Below the pieces are notes generated by a model that was not told the origin of the DNA, did no database searches, and saw only the letters and a list, made by a program, of their open reading frames with translations. A stretch of 41,110 nucleotides of DNA from JARKQH01 sp964631605. Lineage in GTDB: Bacteria > Verrucomicrobiota > Verrucomicrobiia > Limisphaerales > UBA8199. This document shows, piece after piece, positions 1-7,821 of this stretch (its first letter is position 1; every line of letters starts with the position of its first letter). The position numbers and the translations under genes are program-made. Location of the stretch: assembly GCA_964631605.1 (NCBI GenBank), contig CAZVYG010000043.1:1-41110 (forward strand), written 5' to 3'.

Positions 1-524
1 TCGAGGCGGGGCTCGGCGCCGGCCAGCACCTGGGTCAGCAGGGTCTTGATCCGGTCGGCCGGGGGCGGGCAGCCCGGGAGGAAGTAATCCACATGGACGG
101 CCTCATGGACGGGGAGCACGCGCGGCAGCAGGGGGGGGACAATGCCGGCTTCGCGCGGCACGCCGGGGTTGGACTGGGCACCTTCGACGTAGGCGCGCTG
201 GAGGACGCTTTCGTCGTTGCGGAGGCCGAGCTGGTTGCGGATGGCGGGGACGTTGGCGGTCACGGCGCAATCCCCGAACGAGACCAGCACCTGGGTGCGG
301 GCGCGAATCTTGCGGACCATTTCGAGGTTGTCCTCGTTGCAGACCGCGCCCTCGATGAGGCAGACGTCCACGTTTTCGGGGTATTCCTTCATGTCCACGA
401 CGGGGCTGTAAACGAGGTCAATTTTGTCCGCCAGCTCGATGAGGAATTCGTCCAGGTCGAGGAACGACATGTGGCAGCCGGAACAGCCGCCCAACCAGAC
501 AGTGGCAACTCTTAAGCGATCCAT
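1..524 (-). CDS. hoxY: NAD-reducing [NiFe] hydrogenase small subunit (3' end beyond window)
   Basis: This is the small subunit of the bidirectional NAD-linked (group 3d type) hydrogenase, carrying the proximal [4Fe-4S] cluster that passes electrons between the NiFe site in HoxH and the diaphorase. About 174 residues are visible before the left edge cuts the gene. The N-terminus reads MDRLRVATVWLGGCSGCHMS, with the C14-x2-C17 pair; C86 (in FGDCA) and C152 (in LPGCPPP) complete the four cluster ligands. The start ATG lies inside the end of hoxU (13-bp overlap), which implies translational coupling. It has no long signal peptide, as expected for a cytoplasmic enzyme. The large subunit hoxH should follow beyond position 1. 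The family call is firm; the group assignment is inferred from the hoxEFUY order. Confidence 0.92.
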   Translation of the reverse strand, partial: MDRLRVATVWLGGCSGCHMSFLDLDEFLIELADKIDLVYSPVVDMKEYPENVDVCLIEGAVCNEDNLEMVRKIRARTQVLVSFGDCAVTANVPAIRNQLGLRNDESVLQRAYVEGAQSNPGVPREAGIVPPLLPRVLPVHEAVHVDYFLPGCPPPADRIKTLLTQVLAGAEPRL

Positions 525-1228
525 TGTTTTTTCTCCCGTGCGGTGACGATGAATTCCAGTTTGGTGCGGTCCCGTTCCATTTCGGAGACGGTGGCGCCTT
601 TGTCGAAGAGGGCGCCGGTGGGGCAGGCCATGACACATTTGCCGCACTTGGTGCAGGTGTCGGAGGCGCCCCAGGGTTGATTGAGGTCGGAGATGATTTG
701 GGAGCGGGCGCCGCGGCCGGAGACGTTTTTGGTGCCGGCGCCTTCGATATGCCAGCAGACGCGGACACACCGCGCGCAGAGGATGCAGCGGTTGTGGTCC
801 ATGCCGAAAAGCGGATGGGTGTTGTCCACGTCCCAGCGGGGGAAACAGTATTCGTAACGGACGTGGTCCATGCCGAGGTTATAGGCCAGCGCCTGGAGCT
901 CGCAATGGCCGTTGGCGACGCAGACGGCGCAGACGTGGTTGCGCTCGGCGAACAACAGTTCGAGGGTCATGCGCCGGTATTTGCGGAGGCGCTCGGAATC
1001 GGTTTTGACCTCCATGCCTTCGCTGACGCGGGTGGTGCAGGCGGGCAGGAGCTTGGCGATGCCGGTCACCTCGACGAGGCAGAGCCGGCAGGCGCCCACA
1101 TCGTAAACCCCCTCCAGATGGCAGAGGGTGGGGATGGTGATGCCGGCCTCGGTGGCGGCATCCAGGATGGTGGCGCTCTCGTCGGCGCTGACGTGTTTGC
1201 CGTCAATCGTGAGTGTTCTGGCAGCCAT
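512..1228 (-). CDS. hoxU: NAD-reducing hydrogenase diaphorase subunit HoxU
   Basis: HoxU is the iron-sulfur electron conduit of the hydrogenase diaphorase, homologous to the N-terminal part of NuoG of complex I. The 238 residues contain, in order, a plant-type [2Fe-2S] ferredoxin domain (C36, C47, C50, C64), the complex-I-type His/Cys cluster motif (H98, C100, C103, C109), and a two-cluster ferredoxin domain with C148-x2-C151-x2-C154-x3-C158 and C192-x2-C195-x2-C198-x3-C202. The protein stops right after these clusters, so it has no molybdopterin-like NuoG domain; that length is typical of HoxU and excludes a complete NuoG or formate dehydrogenase subunit. It starts 22 bp after hoxF and overlaps hoxY by 13 bp, so it belongs to one minus-strand operon. 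Confidence 0.95.
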   Translation of the reverse strand: MAARTLTIDGKHVSADESATILDAATEAGITIPTLCHLEGVYDVGACRLCLVEVTGIAKLLPACTTRVSEGMEVKTDSERLRKYRRMTLELLFAERNHVCAVCVANGHCELQALAYNLGMDHVRYEYCFPRWDVDNTHPLFGMDHNRCILCARCVRVCWHIEGAGTKNVSGRGARSQIISDLNQPWGASDTCTKCGKCVMACPTGALFDKGATVSEMERDRTKLEFIVTAREKKQWIA

Positions 1229-1250
1229 AAGCGAAAATCAGGATGAGGGT

Positions 1251-2948
1251 TTAGCGGGCGGGCGCGGGCTCGGGGCGCGGGCCGGCGTTGCCGTTGTGGC
1301 GCGGGCCATAAGTGTCGGGGATGAGGAGGTCCAGGTATTCCTTGCGGAAGAACCGGAGGGTGCTCAGCACGGGGTTGGGAGCGGTCTGCCCGAGGCCGCA
1401 GAGGCTGGTGTTGCGCACCATGTCGCAGAGCTCCTCGAGTTTCTGCAAATCGCGAACCGTGGCCTGGCGGGCGAGGATTTTGTTGAGCAAGTGGTGCATT
1501 TGCACGGTGCCGGCGCGGCAGGGGATGCACTTGCCGCAGGATTCATCCATGCAGAATTCCATGAAGAAGCGGGCGACGTCCACCATGCGGGTGGTTTCGT
1601 CCATGACGATCATGCCGCCGGAGCCCATGATCGAGCCCAGTTTGGAGAGGGATTCGTAGTCCACGGGTGTGTCGAGGGCGTCGGCCGGGATGCATCCGCC
1701 CGAGGGGCCGCCGGTCTGGACCGCCTTGATCCGGCCGCCATCGGGGGCGCCGCCGCCCATCGTCTCGACAATGGTGCGCAGGGGGGTGCCCATGGGAACT
1801 TCGATCAGGCCGGTGTTGGTGATTTTGCCGGCGAGGGCGAACACCTTGGTTCCCTTGCTTTTTTCGGTGCCGATGCCGGCGAACCAGGCGGCGCCCTTGC
1901 GAATAATGGGCGCAATGTTCGCGAAGGTCTCGACGTTATTGATCAGGGTCGGGCTGTTGTACAAGCCGCTCTCGGCCGGGAACGGCGGACGGGGGCGGGG
2001 GGTGCCCCGTTTGCCTTCGACGGAAGCCATGAGGGCGGTTTCCTCGCCGCAGACGAAGGCGCCCGCGCCAATCCGAAGGTCAATATTGAAGTTGAAGGGT
2101 GATTCGAACACGCCGCTGCCCAGCAGGCCGTATTGCTTGGCCTGGCGGATGGCAGTCTGGAGGCGGGCAATCGCCAGGGGATATTCAGCGCGGACGTAGA
2201 TGAAGCCCTGGCTGGCGCCGACGGCGTAAGCGGCGATTGCCATGCCCTCGAGCACGCTATGCGGATCGCTTTCGAGCACGGACCGATCCATGAACGCGCC
2301 AGGGTCACCTTCATCGGCGTTGCAAATGACATATTTTTGCGGACTGGCCGTCTTGGCGACGGTGGCCCATTTCAGGCCGGTGGGATAGCCGGCGCCGCCC
2401 CGGCCGCGAAGGCCGCTGTTGACAACGGTTTCAATAACCTCTTTTGGGGTCATTTCCCGGAGCACGTCATGGAGCGCCTGGTACCCCTCGGCGGCGATGT
2501 AGGACTCGATGCGCTCCGGGTCCACAATGCCGCTGTTGGCCAGCACGATGGAGAGCTGTTGGGTGAAGAACGGGTGCGCGGGGTCGCCGCGCTGAACCGT
2601 GGTCCTGGCGCCCTTGAGGGTTGCGACCAGCGACGCGGCGTCATCGGGGGTGACCTTCTGATAGAGCGGCCCCTGACCGTCGGCGCTGATTTCGACGGTG
2701 GCGCCTTCGCCCTCGGCGTCAATTTGCACGAGGGGGCCCTGGCAGCAAAGTTTCATGCAGCCCACTCCGCGAACCTCGACTTGATCCTCCAGGCCGGCAT
2801 CTTTGACGGCTTTTTCCAAAGCCTCCTTGACGCCTTTGGAGTTGGAGGAGATGCAGCCGGCCGCCATGCAGCAACGAATGGTGTAGCGCTTGCGCGCGGC
2901 GCGCTCCTTCTGCGCAATCTCATTCAGGTCATCAATGTCCATGGCCAA
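1251..2948 (-). CDS. hoxF: NAD-reducing hydrogenase diaphorase subunit HoxF
   Basis: HoxF is the NAD(H)- and FMN-binding subunit of the diaphorase, homologous to NuoF with an extra N-terminal ferredoxin-like domain. Of 565 residues, about 20-110 form a thioredoxin-fold [2Fe-2S] domain (C27-x4-C32 and C64-x3-C68). The FMN/NADH-binding core follows with GRGGAGYPTGLKW near 181-193 and NADEGDPGAFMDR shortly after, then an SLBB-like stretch, and finally the N3-type [4Fe-4S] site: C471-x2-C474-x2-C477 and C517. The last ~20 residues are proline/alanine-rich and look disordered. It overlaps the end of hoxE by 17 bp and precedes hoxU by 22 bp. A complex I NuoF is possible from the core alone, but the neighbouring hoxY with its hydrogenase cysteine motif decides for HoxF. 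Confidence 0.95.
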   Translation of the reverse strand: MAMDIDDLNEIAQKERAARKRYTIRCCMAAGCISSNSKGVKEALEKAVKDAGLEDQVEVRGVGCMKLCCQGPLVQIDAEGEGATVEISADGQGPLYQKVTPDDAASLVATLKGARTTVQRGDPAHPFFTQQLSIVLANSGIVDPERIESYIAAEGYQALHDVLREMTPKEVIETVVNSGLRGRGGAGYPTGLKWATVAKTASPQKYVICNADEGDPGAFMDRSVLESDPHSVLEGMAIAAYAVGASQGFIYVRAEYPLAIARLQTAIRQAKQYGLLGSGVFESPFNFNIDLRIGAGAFVCGEETALMASVEGKRGTPRPRPPFPAESGLYNSPTLINNVETFANIAPIIRKGAAWFAGIGTEKSKGTKVFALAGKITNTGLIEVPMGTPLRTIVETMGGGAPDGGRIKAVQTGGPSGGCIPADALDTPVDYESLSKLGSIMGSGGMIVMDETTRMVDVARFFMEFCMDESCGKCIPCRAGTVQMHHLLNKILARQATVRDLQKLEELCDMVRNTSLCGLGQTAPNPVLSTLRFFRKEYLDLLIPDTYGPRHNGNAGPRPEPAPAR

Positions 2949-3465
2949 TCCATCCTTTCAGTTGTTCGAGGGCCGTCTCGGGCGTCTGGCGCGGGGTCAC
3001 CGTGCCGTCGTAAACCACGGCGGGGGCGATGCCGCAGGCCCCGATGCAGCGGGCGGTGAGCAGGGATACCTGGTTGTCCGGCGTGGTTTCGCCCGCCTTG
3101 ATGCCGGTTTTTTCCTCGATGGCGGCGAGGACGCGGTCGGCGCCTTTGACATAGCAGGCGGTGCCCATACAGACCACGCACGTGTGCCGCCCCTTGGGTT
3201 TAAGGGTGAAAAAGTGGTAAAAGGTGGCAACGCCATACACCCGGCTGGCTGGCAGTTTCAGCTTGTAGGCGATGAACAACAGCAAGTCATCCTCGAGGAA
3301 CCCGAACAGCTCCTGCGCCTTGTGCAGCACCTCGATCAGCGCGTCATGCTTGAACTGATGCTTCTTCATGTGCGCTTCGAGGATTTTGAAGCGCTTGTCG
3401 CCGCTGGCATGCTCCAGAATCCTGGGCAACCGGTTCTGTTTCTTGCTTGAAAGCGTTGCAGTCAT
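2932..3465 (-). CDS. hoxE: NAD-reducing hydrogenase diaphorase subunit HoxE
   Basis: HoxE is the NuoE-like [2Fe-2S] subunit found in cyanobacterial-type HoxEFUYH enzymes, and it is thought to help exchange electrons with ferredoxin or the membrane. The chosen ATG gives 178 residues; an in-frame upstream ATG at 3522 would add 19 residues without family character. The thioredoxin-like domain carries C99-x4-C104 and C140-x3-C144, and the segment VYGVATFYHFFTLKPKGRH is typical of the NuoE family. This is the first gene of the hox operon and it overlaps hoxF by 17 bp. Its presence separates this enzyme from the HoxFUYH form of Cupriavidus-type soluble hydrogenases. Confidence 0.93.
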   Translation of the reverse strand: MTATLSSKKQNRLPRILEHASGDKRFKILEAHMKKHQFKHDALIEVLHKAQELFGFLEDDLLLFIAYKLKLPASRVYGVATFYHFFTLKPKGRHTCVVCMGTACYVKGADRVLAAIEEKTGIKAGETTPDNQVSLLTARCIGACGIAPAVVYDGTVTPRQTPETALEQLKGWIGHGH

Positions 3466-3779
3466 AACAGGCTTTGGGACCGGGCGTAAGCCAGCCGGCA
3501 CGCGTTGCCAGGCAGACGACACCCAGTCCCGCCCATGACCCTATCATTCCGGGGCCGCCCTGCTGTGCGGGAATTGGCATTTGATTAGCTTTTTTTGACA
3601 TTTACGAAGATTAACCTTGCTAAGTAATTTGAATGAGGGCGCTTATGCCAGCGCGCGGCGGCTTTGCCGGGGTTTTCCTCCGGAACGGCCAGGGGGCGGA
3701 GAGTTGTAACCTTTTCGGGTCCGGCGGCTCAGGTTTAGAGGCAAGTTGTGCGAGTTAAACCAAACTGAATAAATAATCC
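3466..3779. promoter_or_regulatory. Divergent promoter region between hoxE and the disulfide reductase
   Basis: This 314-bp spacer separates two divergent genes and must hold both promoters. An AT-rich island at roughly 3580-3640 contains a TTGACA (3595-3600, plus strand) without a convincing -10 at the right distance. A second AT-rich patch lies directly before the plus-strand ATG at 3780, with TTGTGC at 3746-3751 and ATAAAT at 3769-3774, 17 bp apart. If that pair were used, the mRNA would begin almost at the ATG. No open reading frame or riboswitch-like structure is evident. Confidence 0.4.
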
Positions 3780-5456
3780 ATGTCCCTTCGAGTTTTGATC
3801 ATCGGCGGTGTGGCCGCCGGCCCCAAAGTCGCCGCCAAAATCATGCGGTTGAACCCCGCGGCCGAGGTCACCGTTTTGGAAAAAGGCAAGTTTCTGTCTT
3901 ACGCCGGCTGTGGGCTGCCGTATTACGTTTCCGGGCAGGTGCCGGACCAGAAGCATCTGATGAGCACGCCTGTGGGGGTGGTGCGGGACGTGGCGTTTTT
4001 CCAGAAGGTGAAGAATGTGAAGGTTTTGAACCAGACCGAGGCGCTGGAGATTGACCGGGTGGGGAAGCGTGTGCGGGCCCGGCGCGCGGGCGAGTCGAGC
4101 GATTTCTGGCTGGAGTATGACAAGCTGGTCATTGCCACCGGCGCCAGGCCGGTCGTGCCGCCCCTGCCGAACATCCAACTTCAAAACATTTGCACGCTGC
4201 ATGGGGTGCATGACGCCGAGGCGATCAAGGCGGTGCTGGCCGAGCATAAGGCGCGGGATGTGGTGATGATTGGCGGGGGCCTGATCGGGGTGGAAACCAC
4301 CGAAGCCCTGGTTCATGCCGGCTGCCGCGTGACGGTGGTGGAAATGCTGCCTCAGATTCTCCGGATTCTGGATTGGGAAATGGCCCGGCTGGTCGAGCAG
4401 CACATGGAATCCCATGGCGTCAAGGTTCTAACCCAGACGCGCGTGACGGGCTTTGAGGGCGAGGGCCGGGTGAGCGGCGTGGTCACGACCCGCGGTCGGC
4501 TGCCCGCCGACCTGGTCATCCTGGCAATCGGGGTTCGGCCCAACGTTGAATTGGCCCGGGCCGCCGGCCTGAGCATCGGCGTCTCGGGCGCGATCCAAGT
4601 GGATGACACGTTGCGCACGTCCGACCCGGATATTTATGCCGCGGGCGATTGTGTGGAGAGCCTCGACTTGGTGACGGGGAAACCGTGTTTTGTGCCCCTG
4701 GGCTCGACGGCGAACAAACAGGGGCGGGTGGCGGCCATCAACATTTGCGGCGGCACGGACCGTTTCCCGGGCGTGCTGGGCAGCACCGTTTGCCGCGTGT
4801 TTGACTTTTGCGTGGGGCGAACGGGGTTGACCGAGGCGGCGGCCCGGGAGCACGGCTACGATGCCGTGACGGTGGTGGTTCCCGATTTCGATCGGGCGCA
4901 CTACATGCCCGACTCGAAGTTGATGATCCTGAAGCTGGTGGTGGATCGCCGGACCCGGAAACTATTGGGCGCCCAGGCCGTCGGCCCCGGCGCCGGCGAC
5001 AAGCGGGTGGATGTGGCCGCCATGGCCCTGACAGCCGGCATGACCGTTGACCAGCTTTCCAAGGCCGACCTCTGCTATGCGCCGCCGTATGCCACCGCCC
5101 TGGACGCGCTGCTGACGGCCGCCAACGTGGCCCGGAACAAACTGGACGGCGCGGTGACGGGTCTGAGTGCGGCGGAAGTCAAACAGCGGCTCGAGGCGAA
5201 GGCCGATTTTGTGCTGCTGGATGTTCGCGGACCGGACGAGTTCAAGCAGGAGCACCTGCCCGGGGCGGTGTCCATCCCCCTTGGCGCCTTGCGGGCGCGC
5301 CTGAGTGAACTGCCCCGCGACAAGGAAATTGTCGCTTACTGCAAAGTGTCCCTGCGGGGTTACGAAGCCGCCCGAATCCTGCAGGGCGCGGGTTTCGCCC
5401 AGGTCCGCATCCTGGACGGCGGGGTTGTGGCGTGGCCGTTCGAAAAGGTCCGGTGA
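3780..5456 (+). CDS. FAD-dependent CoA-disulfide / persulfide reductase with C-terminal rhodanese domain
   Basis: This is a pyridine nucleotide-disulfide oxidoreductase of the CoA-disulfide reductase group fused to a rhodanese domain, an arrangement described for NAD(P)H-dependent persulfide/polysulfide reductases (Npsr/CoADR-Rhod). Residues 4-35 form the FAD-binding Rossmann fold (VLIIGGVAAG). The single redox cysteine is C44 in LSYAGCGLPYY, which forms a mixed disulfide with CoA in the family. A second nucleotide-binding GGGLIGVE motif lies near 160, the FAD motif YAAGDC is near 280, and the dimerisation domain reaches about 445. The rhodanese domain (about 465-558) has its active cysteine at C521 in CKVSLRG. 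The 558-residue length fits the fused form. It diverges from hoxE and converges on the LysR gene 21 bp away. Confidence 0.88.
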   Translation: MSLRVLIIGGVAAGPKVAAKIMRLNPAAEVTVLEKGKFLSYAGCGLPYYVSGQVPDQKHLMSTPVGVVRDVAFFQKVKNVKVLNQTEALEIDRVGKRVRARRAGESSDFWLEYDKLVIATGARPVVPPLPNIQLQNICTLHGVHDAEAIKAVLAEHKARDVVMIGGGLIGVETTEALVHAGCRVTVVEMLPQILRILDWEMARLVEQHMESHGVKVLTQTRVTGFEGEGRVSGVVTTRGRLPADLVILAIGVRPNVELARAAGLSIGVSGAIQVDDTLRTSDPDIYAAGDCVESLDLVTGKPCFVPLGSTANKQGRVAAINICGGTDRFPGVLGSTVCRVFDFCVGRTGLTEAAAREHGYDAVTVVVPDFDRAHYMPDSKLMILKLVVDRRTRKLLGAQAVGPGAGDKRVDVAAMALTAGMTVDQLSKADLCYAPPYATALDALLTAANVARNKLDGAVTGLSAAEVKQRLEAKADFVLLDVRGPDEFKQEHLPGAVSIPLGALRARLSELPRDKEIVAYCKVSLRGYEAARILQGAGFAQVRILDGGVVAWPFEKVR

Positions 5457-5477
5457 GGCGGGCCGGGCCGGGAGGCG

Positions 5478-6371
5478 TCAGTGGGCTTGCGCCGCGAGGC
5501 CTTTAACGATCTCGATGTATTGCCGCAAAGCGGGTGAATCGTTGTGCCGGTGCCAGGCGATGCAGTAGTCGCTCTTTACCGGGGGGACGAGAGGCCGGAA
5601 GGTGACGCCGGGGTGGGGCGTCTTCTTGAGGTTCTGGCGGGCCAGGGTCACGCCCAGGCCCTCAGCGACAAAAGTCATCAGTGCGGGCTCGAGTTCGGCA
5701 TCCTGCAAAACCCGAGGGGTGAAGCCCGCCTGCTGGCAGGTGCGGTTCAGCCATTGTCGAAAGCCCGGATGGGTTTTTTCGGACATGCCGACAAAGAACA
5801 GGGTTTCGAGGTCGCTTAGTTTGACCTGACGCCGGCGCGCCAGCGGATGTTTTGCCGGCAAAACGACGACTGTTCGATGCCGCGCAATGACCTCGGACCG
5901 CAGGTCGCGGGCGGATTCGGGCGGGGCCAGGCCGACAAAGCCCAGATCAATCTTCCGGGCTTCCAGCGCGCGGACCTGTTCGGCCGGCGACAGGTCGAAG
6001 AGGTTGAGTGAAATGTGAGGAAAAGCCTGGCGGAAAGCGCGCAGGGTTTCGGGCAGCAACTCGAAATCAAAATTGGACAAATACGCGATGTTCAACTGGC
6101 CGGTTTCGCCCCGGCTGAGACGCTGGACGGCCAGCACGCTTTCGGCCGCCAGCGCCAAAACGCGCCGGGCATCGGCCAGGAAGGCGCGCCCTTCCTCGGT
6201 CAAGGTCACGCGGCTTTGGGAGCGGTTGAGGAGGCGCACGCCGATTTCCTCCTCGAGATTACGGACCTGGCGGGTGAGGGAGGGTTGGGCCAGGCGCAGC
6301 CTGGCGGCCGCCTTGGTAAAGTTCAAATCCTCCGCCACAGCGACGAAATAGCGCAGGTGACGCAGTTCCAT
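5478..6371 (-). CDS. LysR-family transcriptional regulator
   Basis: This is a 297-residue LysR-type regulator. The N-terminal winged helix-turn-helix (residues 1-60) is textbook: MELRHLRYFVAVAEDLNFT, then AAARLRLAQPSLTRQVRNLE and GVRLLNRSQSRVTLTEEG. The remaining part is the periplasmic-binding-protein-like effector domain, with IAYLSNFDFELLPETL near 95 at its first strand. It converges with the disulfide reductase and shares a divergent arrangement with no gene directly upstream: the next gene, the desaturase, is read in the same direction and ends 76 bp before this start. Its target is unknown; the desaturase and the CoA-disulfide reductase are the obvious local candidates, but nothing in the sequence proves either. 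Confidence 0.93.
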   Translation of the reverse strand: MELRHLRYFVAVAEDLNFTKAAARLRLAQPSLTRQVRNLEEEIGVRLLNRSQSRVTLTEEGRAFLADARRVLALAAESVLAVQRLSRGETGQLNIAYLSNFDFELLPETLRAFRQAFPHISLNLFDLSPAEQVRALEARKIDLGFVGLAPPESARDLRSEVIARHRTVVVLPAKHPLARRRQVKLSDLETLFFVGMSEKTHPGFRQWLNRTCQQAGFTPRVLQDAELEPALMTFVAEGLGVTLARQNLKKTPHPGVTFRPLVPPVKSDYCIAWHRHNDSPALRQYIEIVKGLAAQAH

Positions 6372-6447
6372 AACTGGAACGACTTTAGCGGGTTTTGGGG
6401 CGTTCGCAACCGGTCAATCACCGGCGCGCCCCGCGTTGAATACCGAT

Positions 6448-7479
6448 TCAACCGGCCTTCGCCCGGCTCGCACTGCGAAAACCCACCAATTTCCGTCCCT
6501 GCTCATCCCAAAGACGAAAGGTCAGGGACTTGAGGCTGGAGAGGAGCGTGACCGGTTTTACGGTCTGGAACAACGGCTCGGCCTGGTGGCAGTCTTCCAG
6601 GTGGTAGTTTGGGATGCGCGGGCTCAGATGATGGATGTGATGGAAGCCGATGTTGCCCGAGAACCATTGGAGGACCCTGGGCAGTTTGTAGAAGGAACTC
6701 CCGCGGAGCGCCGCGGCGCAGTAATCCCACTCGCCGGCGCGTTCCCAATATACGCCTTCGAACTGATGCTGGACGTAGAACAGCCAGACGCCGGCGGTGG
6801 CGGCGACGGCCAGAATGGCCAACTGGCACAGCGCGTAGGTTCCGAGGCCGAACAGGCTGCCGGCAGCCGCGGCCACGGCCAGGAGGGCCAGGTTGGTCCA
6901 GGCCACCGAGTTTCGCTCGCGGGGGGCTGCCTTCGAGGAGGGGAAGCGCTGCTTGATGAGAAACAGGAACAGCGGCGCGAGCAGGAAGAGGATGAACGGG
7001 TTGCGCGCCAGCCGGTAGGCGAGGCGTTTGCCGCGCGAGGCCTGGAGATACTCCCCCACCGTCAGGGTCCACACATCCCCGGTGCCGCGCCGATCCAGAT
7101 CACCGGCGCTGCTGTGGTGAAGGGCGTGTTCCCACCGCCAGTGGTAATAGGGGGTGAAGGTGAGGACGCCGGTGATGACGCCCAGCACATCGTTGGCCTT
7201 GCGCGATTTGAAAAACGACCCATGGCCGCAGTCGTGGAAGATGACAAACACCCGCACCAGCAGCCCTGCGGCCAGCACGATCAGGGCGGCCGTCAACCAA
7301 TATGACACCTCCAAACTCCAATAGATCAGGCCCCAGGCGGCGGCATAAGGAACCAGGGTATTGAGGAGCTGCCAGAGGCTGCGCCCAAGCGCCGGCTGCT
7401 GATACCGGGCCACCACCTTTTTCCATGCGGGAGTAGCCACCCCGGCTTTGTCTTTGTTCGTGTTCAAATAATCAGTCAT
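6448..7479 (-). CDS. Membrane fatty acid desaturase (omega-6/delta-12 type)
   Basis: This is a membrane-bound diiron desaturase that introduces double bonds into lipid acyl chains. The 343 residues contain the three histidine boxes of the family: HDCGH at 82-86, HALHH at 118-122, and the C-terminal GFHHIHHLSPRIPNY motif near 283-297. Hydrophobic segments at about 45-80, 98-112 and 200-245 form the transmembrane hairpins. The HHIHHLSP box and the box spacing resemble the FADS/DesA delta-12 group rather than the delta-9 group, but position specificity cannot be read from sequence. The ATG overlaps the stop of a short upstream ORF (ATGA), so its translation is probably coupled to that ORF. Confidence 0.9.
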   Translation of the reverse strand: MTDYLNTNKDKAGVATPAWKKVVARYQQPALGRSLWQLLNTLVPYAAAWGLIYWSLEVSYWLTAALIVLAAGLLVRVFVIFHDCGHGSFFKSRKANDVLGVITGVLTFTPYYHWRWEHALHHSSAGDLDRRGTGDVWTLTVGEYLQASRGKRLAYRLARNPFILFLLAPLFLFLIKQRFPSSKAAPRERNSVAWTNLALLAVAAAAGSLFGLGTYALCQLAILAVAATAGVWLFYVQHQFEGVYWERAGEWDYCAAALRGSSFYKLPRVLQWFSGNIGFHHIHHLSPRIPNYHLEDCHQAEPLFQTVKPVTLLSSLKSLTFRLWDEQGRKLVGFRSASRAKAG

Positions 7480-7616
7480 AAAACTTGGGCTTCAGGAGCC
7501 GGGTTGGCTGCATTCCCGGCCCGGGCGCCGAGCTCGCGCACCTGCGTTTCCAACTCGCGCACGCGGCGGGGCAATTGGCCAGAGCACTCATCGGAGGATT
7601 TTGCAGGATGCAGCAT
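7476..7616 (-). CDS. Short ORF (46 codons) overlapping the desaturase start
   Basis: This short reading frame begins with ATG at 7616 and ends in a TGA that shares an ATGA with the desaturase start codon. The predicted peptide has no signal peptide or membrane segment. Its central part, RRVRELETQVRELGARAG, has heptad-like spacing of leucine and valine and could form a short charged coiled coil, followed by an Asn/Pro/Ala-rich tail ending in VL. No close family is recognised. The ATGA overlap and the coiled-coil-like composition argue for a translated gene or a regulatory leader ORF that couples ribosomes into the desaturase. No strong Shine-Dalgarno sequence precedes its ATG. It could still be a chance frame. 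Confidence 0.45.
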   Translation of the reverse strand: MLHPAKSSDECSGQLPRRVRELETQVRELGARAGNAANPAPEAQVL

Positions 7617-7821
7617 AACTTCACGCGACACGTGAACCATGCCCTCGGCAGCCCGTACCCGCCAATACCTTGCTGCTATGCCGCCGATACCTTGAGCCTA
7701 TGAGCCGGGAGGCGCGGGTCCGGGCCACCTGCGCTATTGCTCCCCCGGTCGGAGCCGACTAAGCTGGGGTGTGTTGATTTGGGTGAATACGTTCCTGGAA
7801 CCGGACCGCAGCCGTTGACTT
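7617..7821. promoter_or_regulatory. Divergent intergenic region, desaturase / ZIP transporter
   Basis: This 205-bp spacer lies between the minus-strand short ORF/desaturase unit and the plus-strand metal transporter. It contains a palindromic CACGTG hexamer (7629-7634) near the short ORF start, which could serve as a regulator site. No gene, repeat or clear terminator is visible. No reliable -35/-10 pair could be picked. Confidence 0.3.

Noticed and set aside
1128..3059. Long plus-strand open frames across hoxU, hoxF and hoxE
   Set aside because: They lie antisense to genes with intact cofactor motifs and show only compositional Gly/Ala/Val bias.
1..3465. Interpretation of the hox genes as complex I (nuoEFG)
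   Set aside because: HoxU is too short for NuoG, and hoxY carries the hydrogenase small-subunit cysteine pattern GGCSGCHMS.
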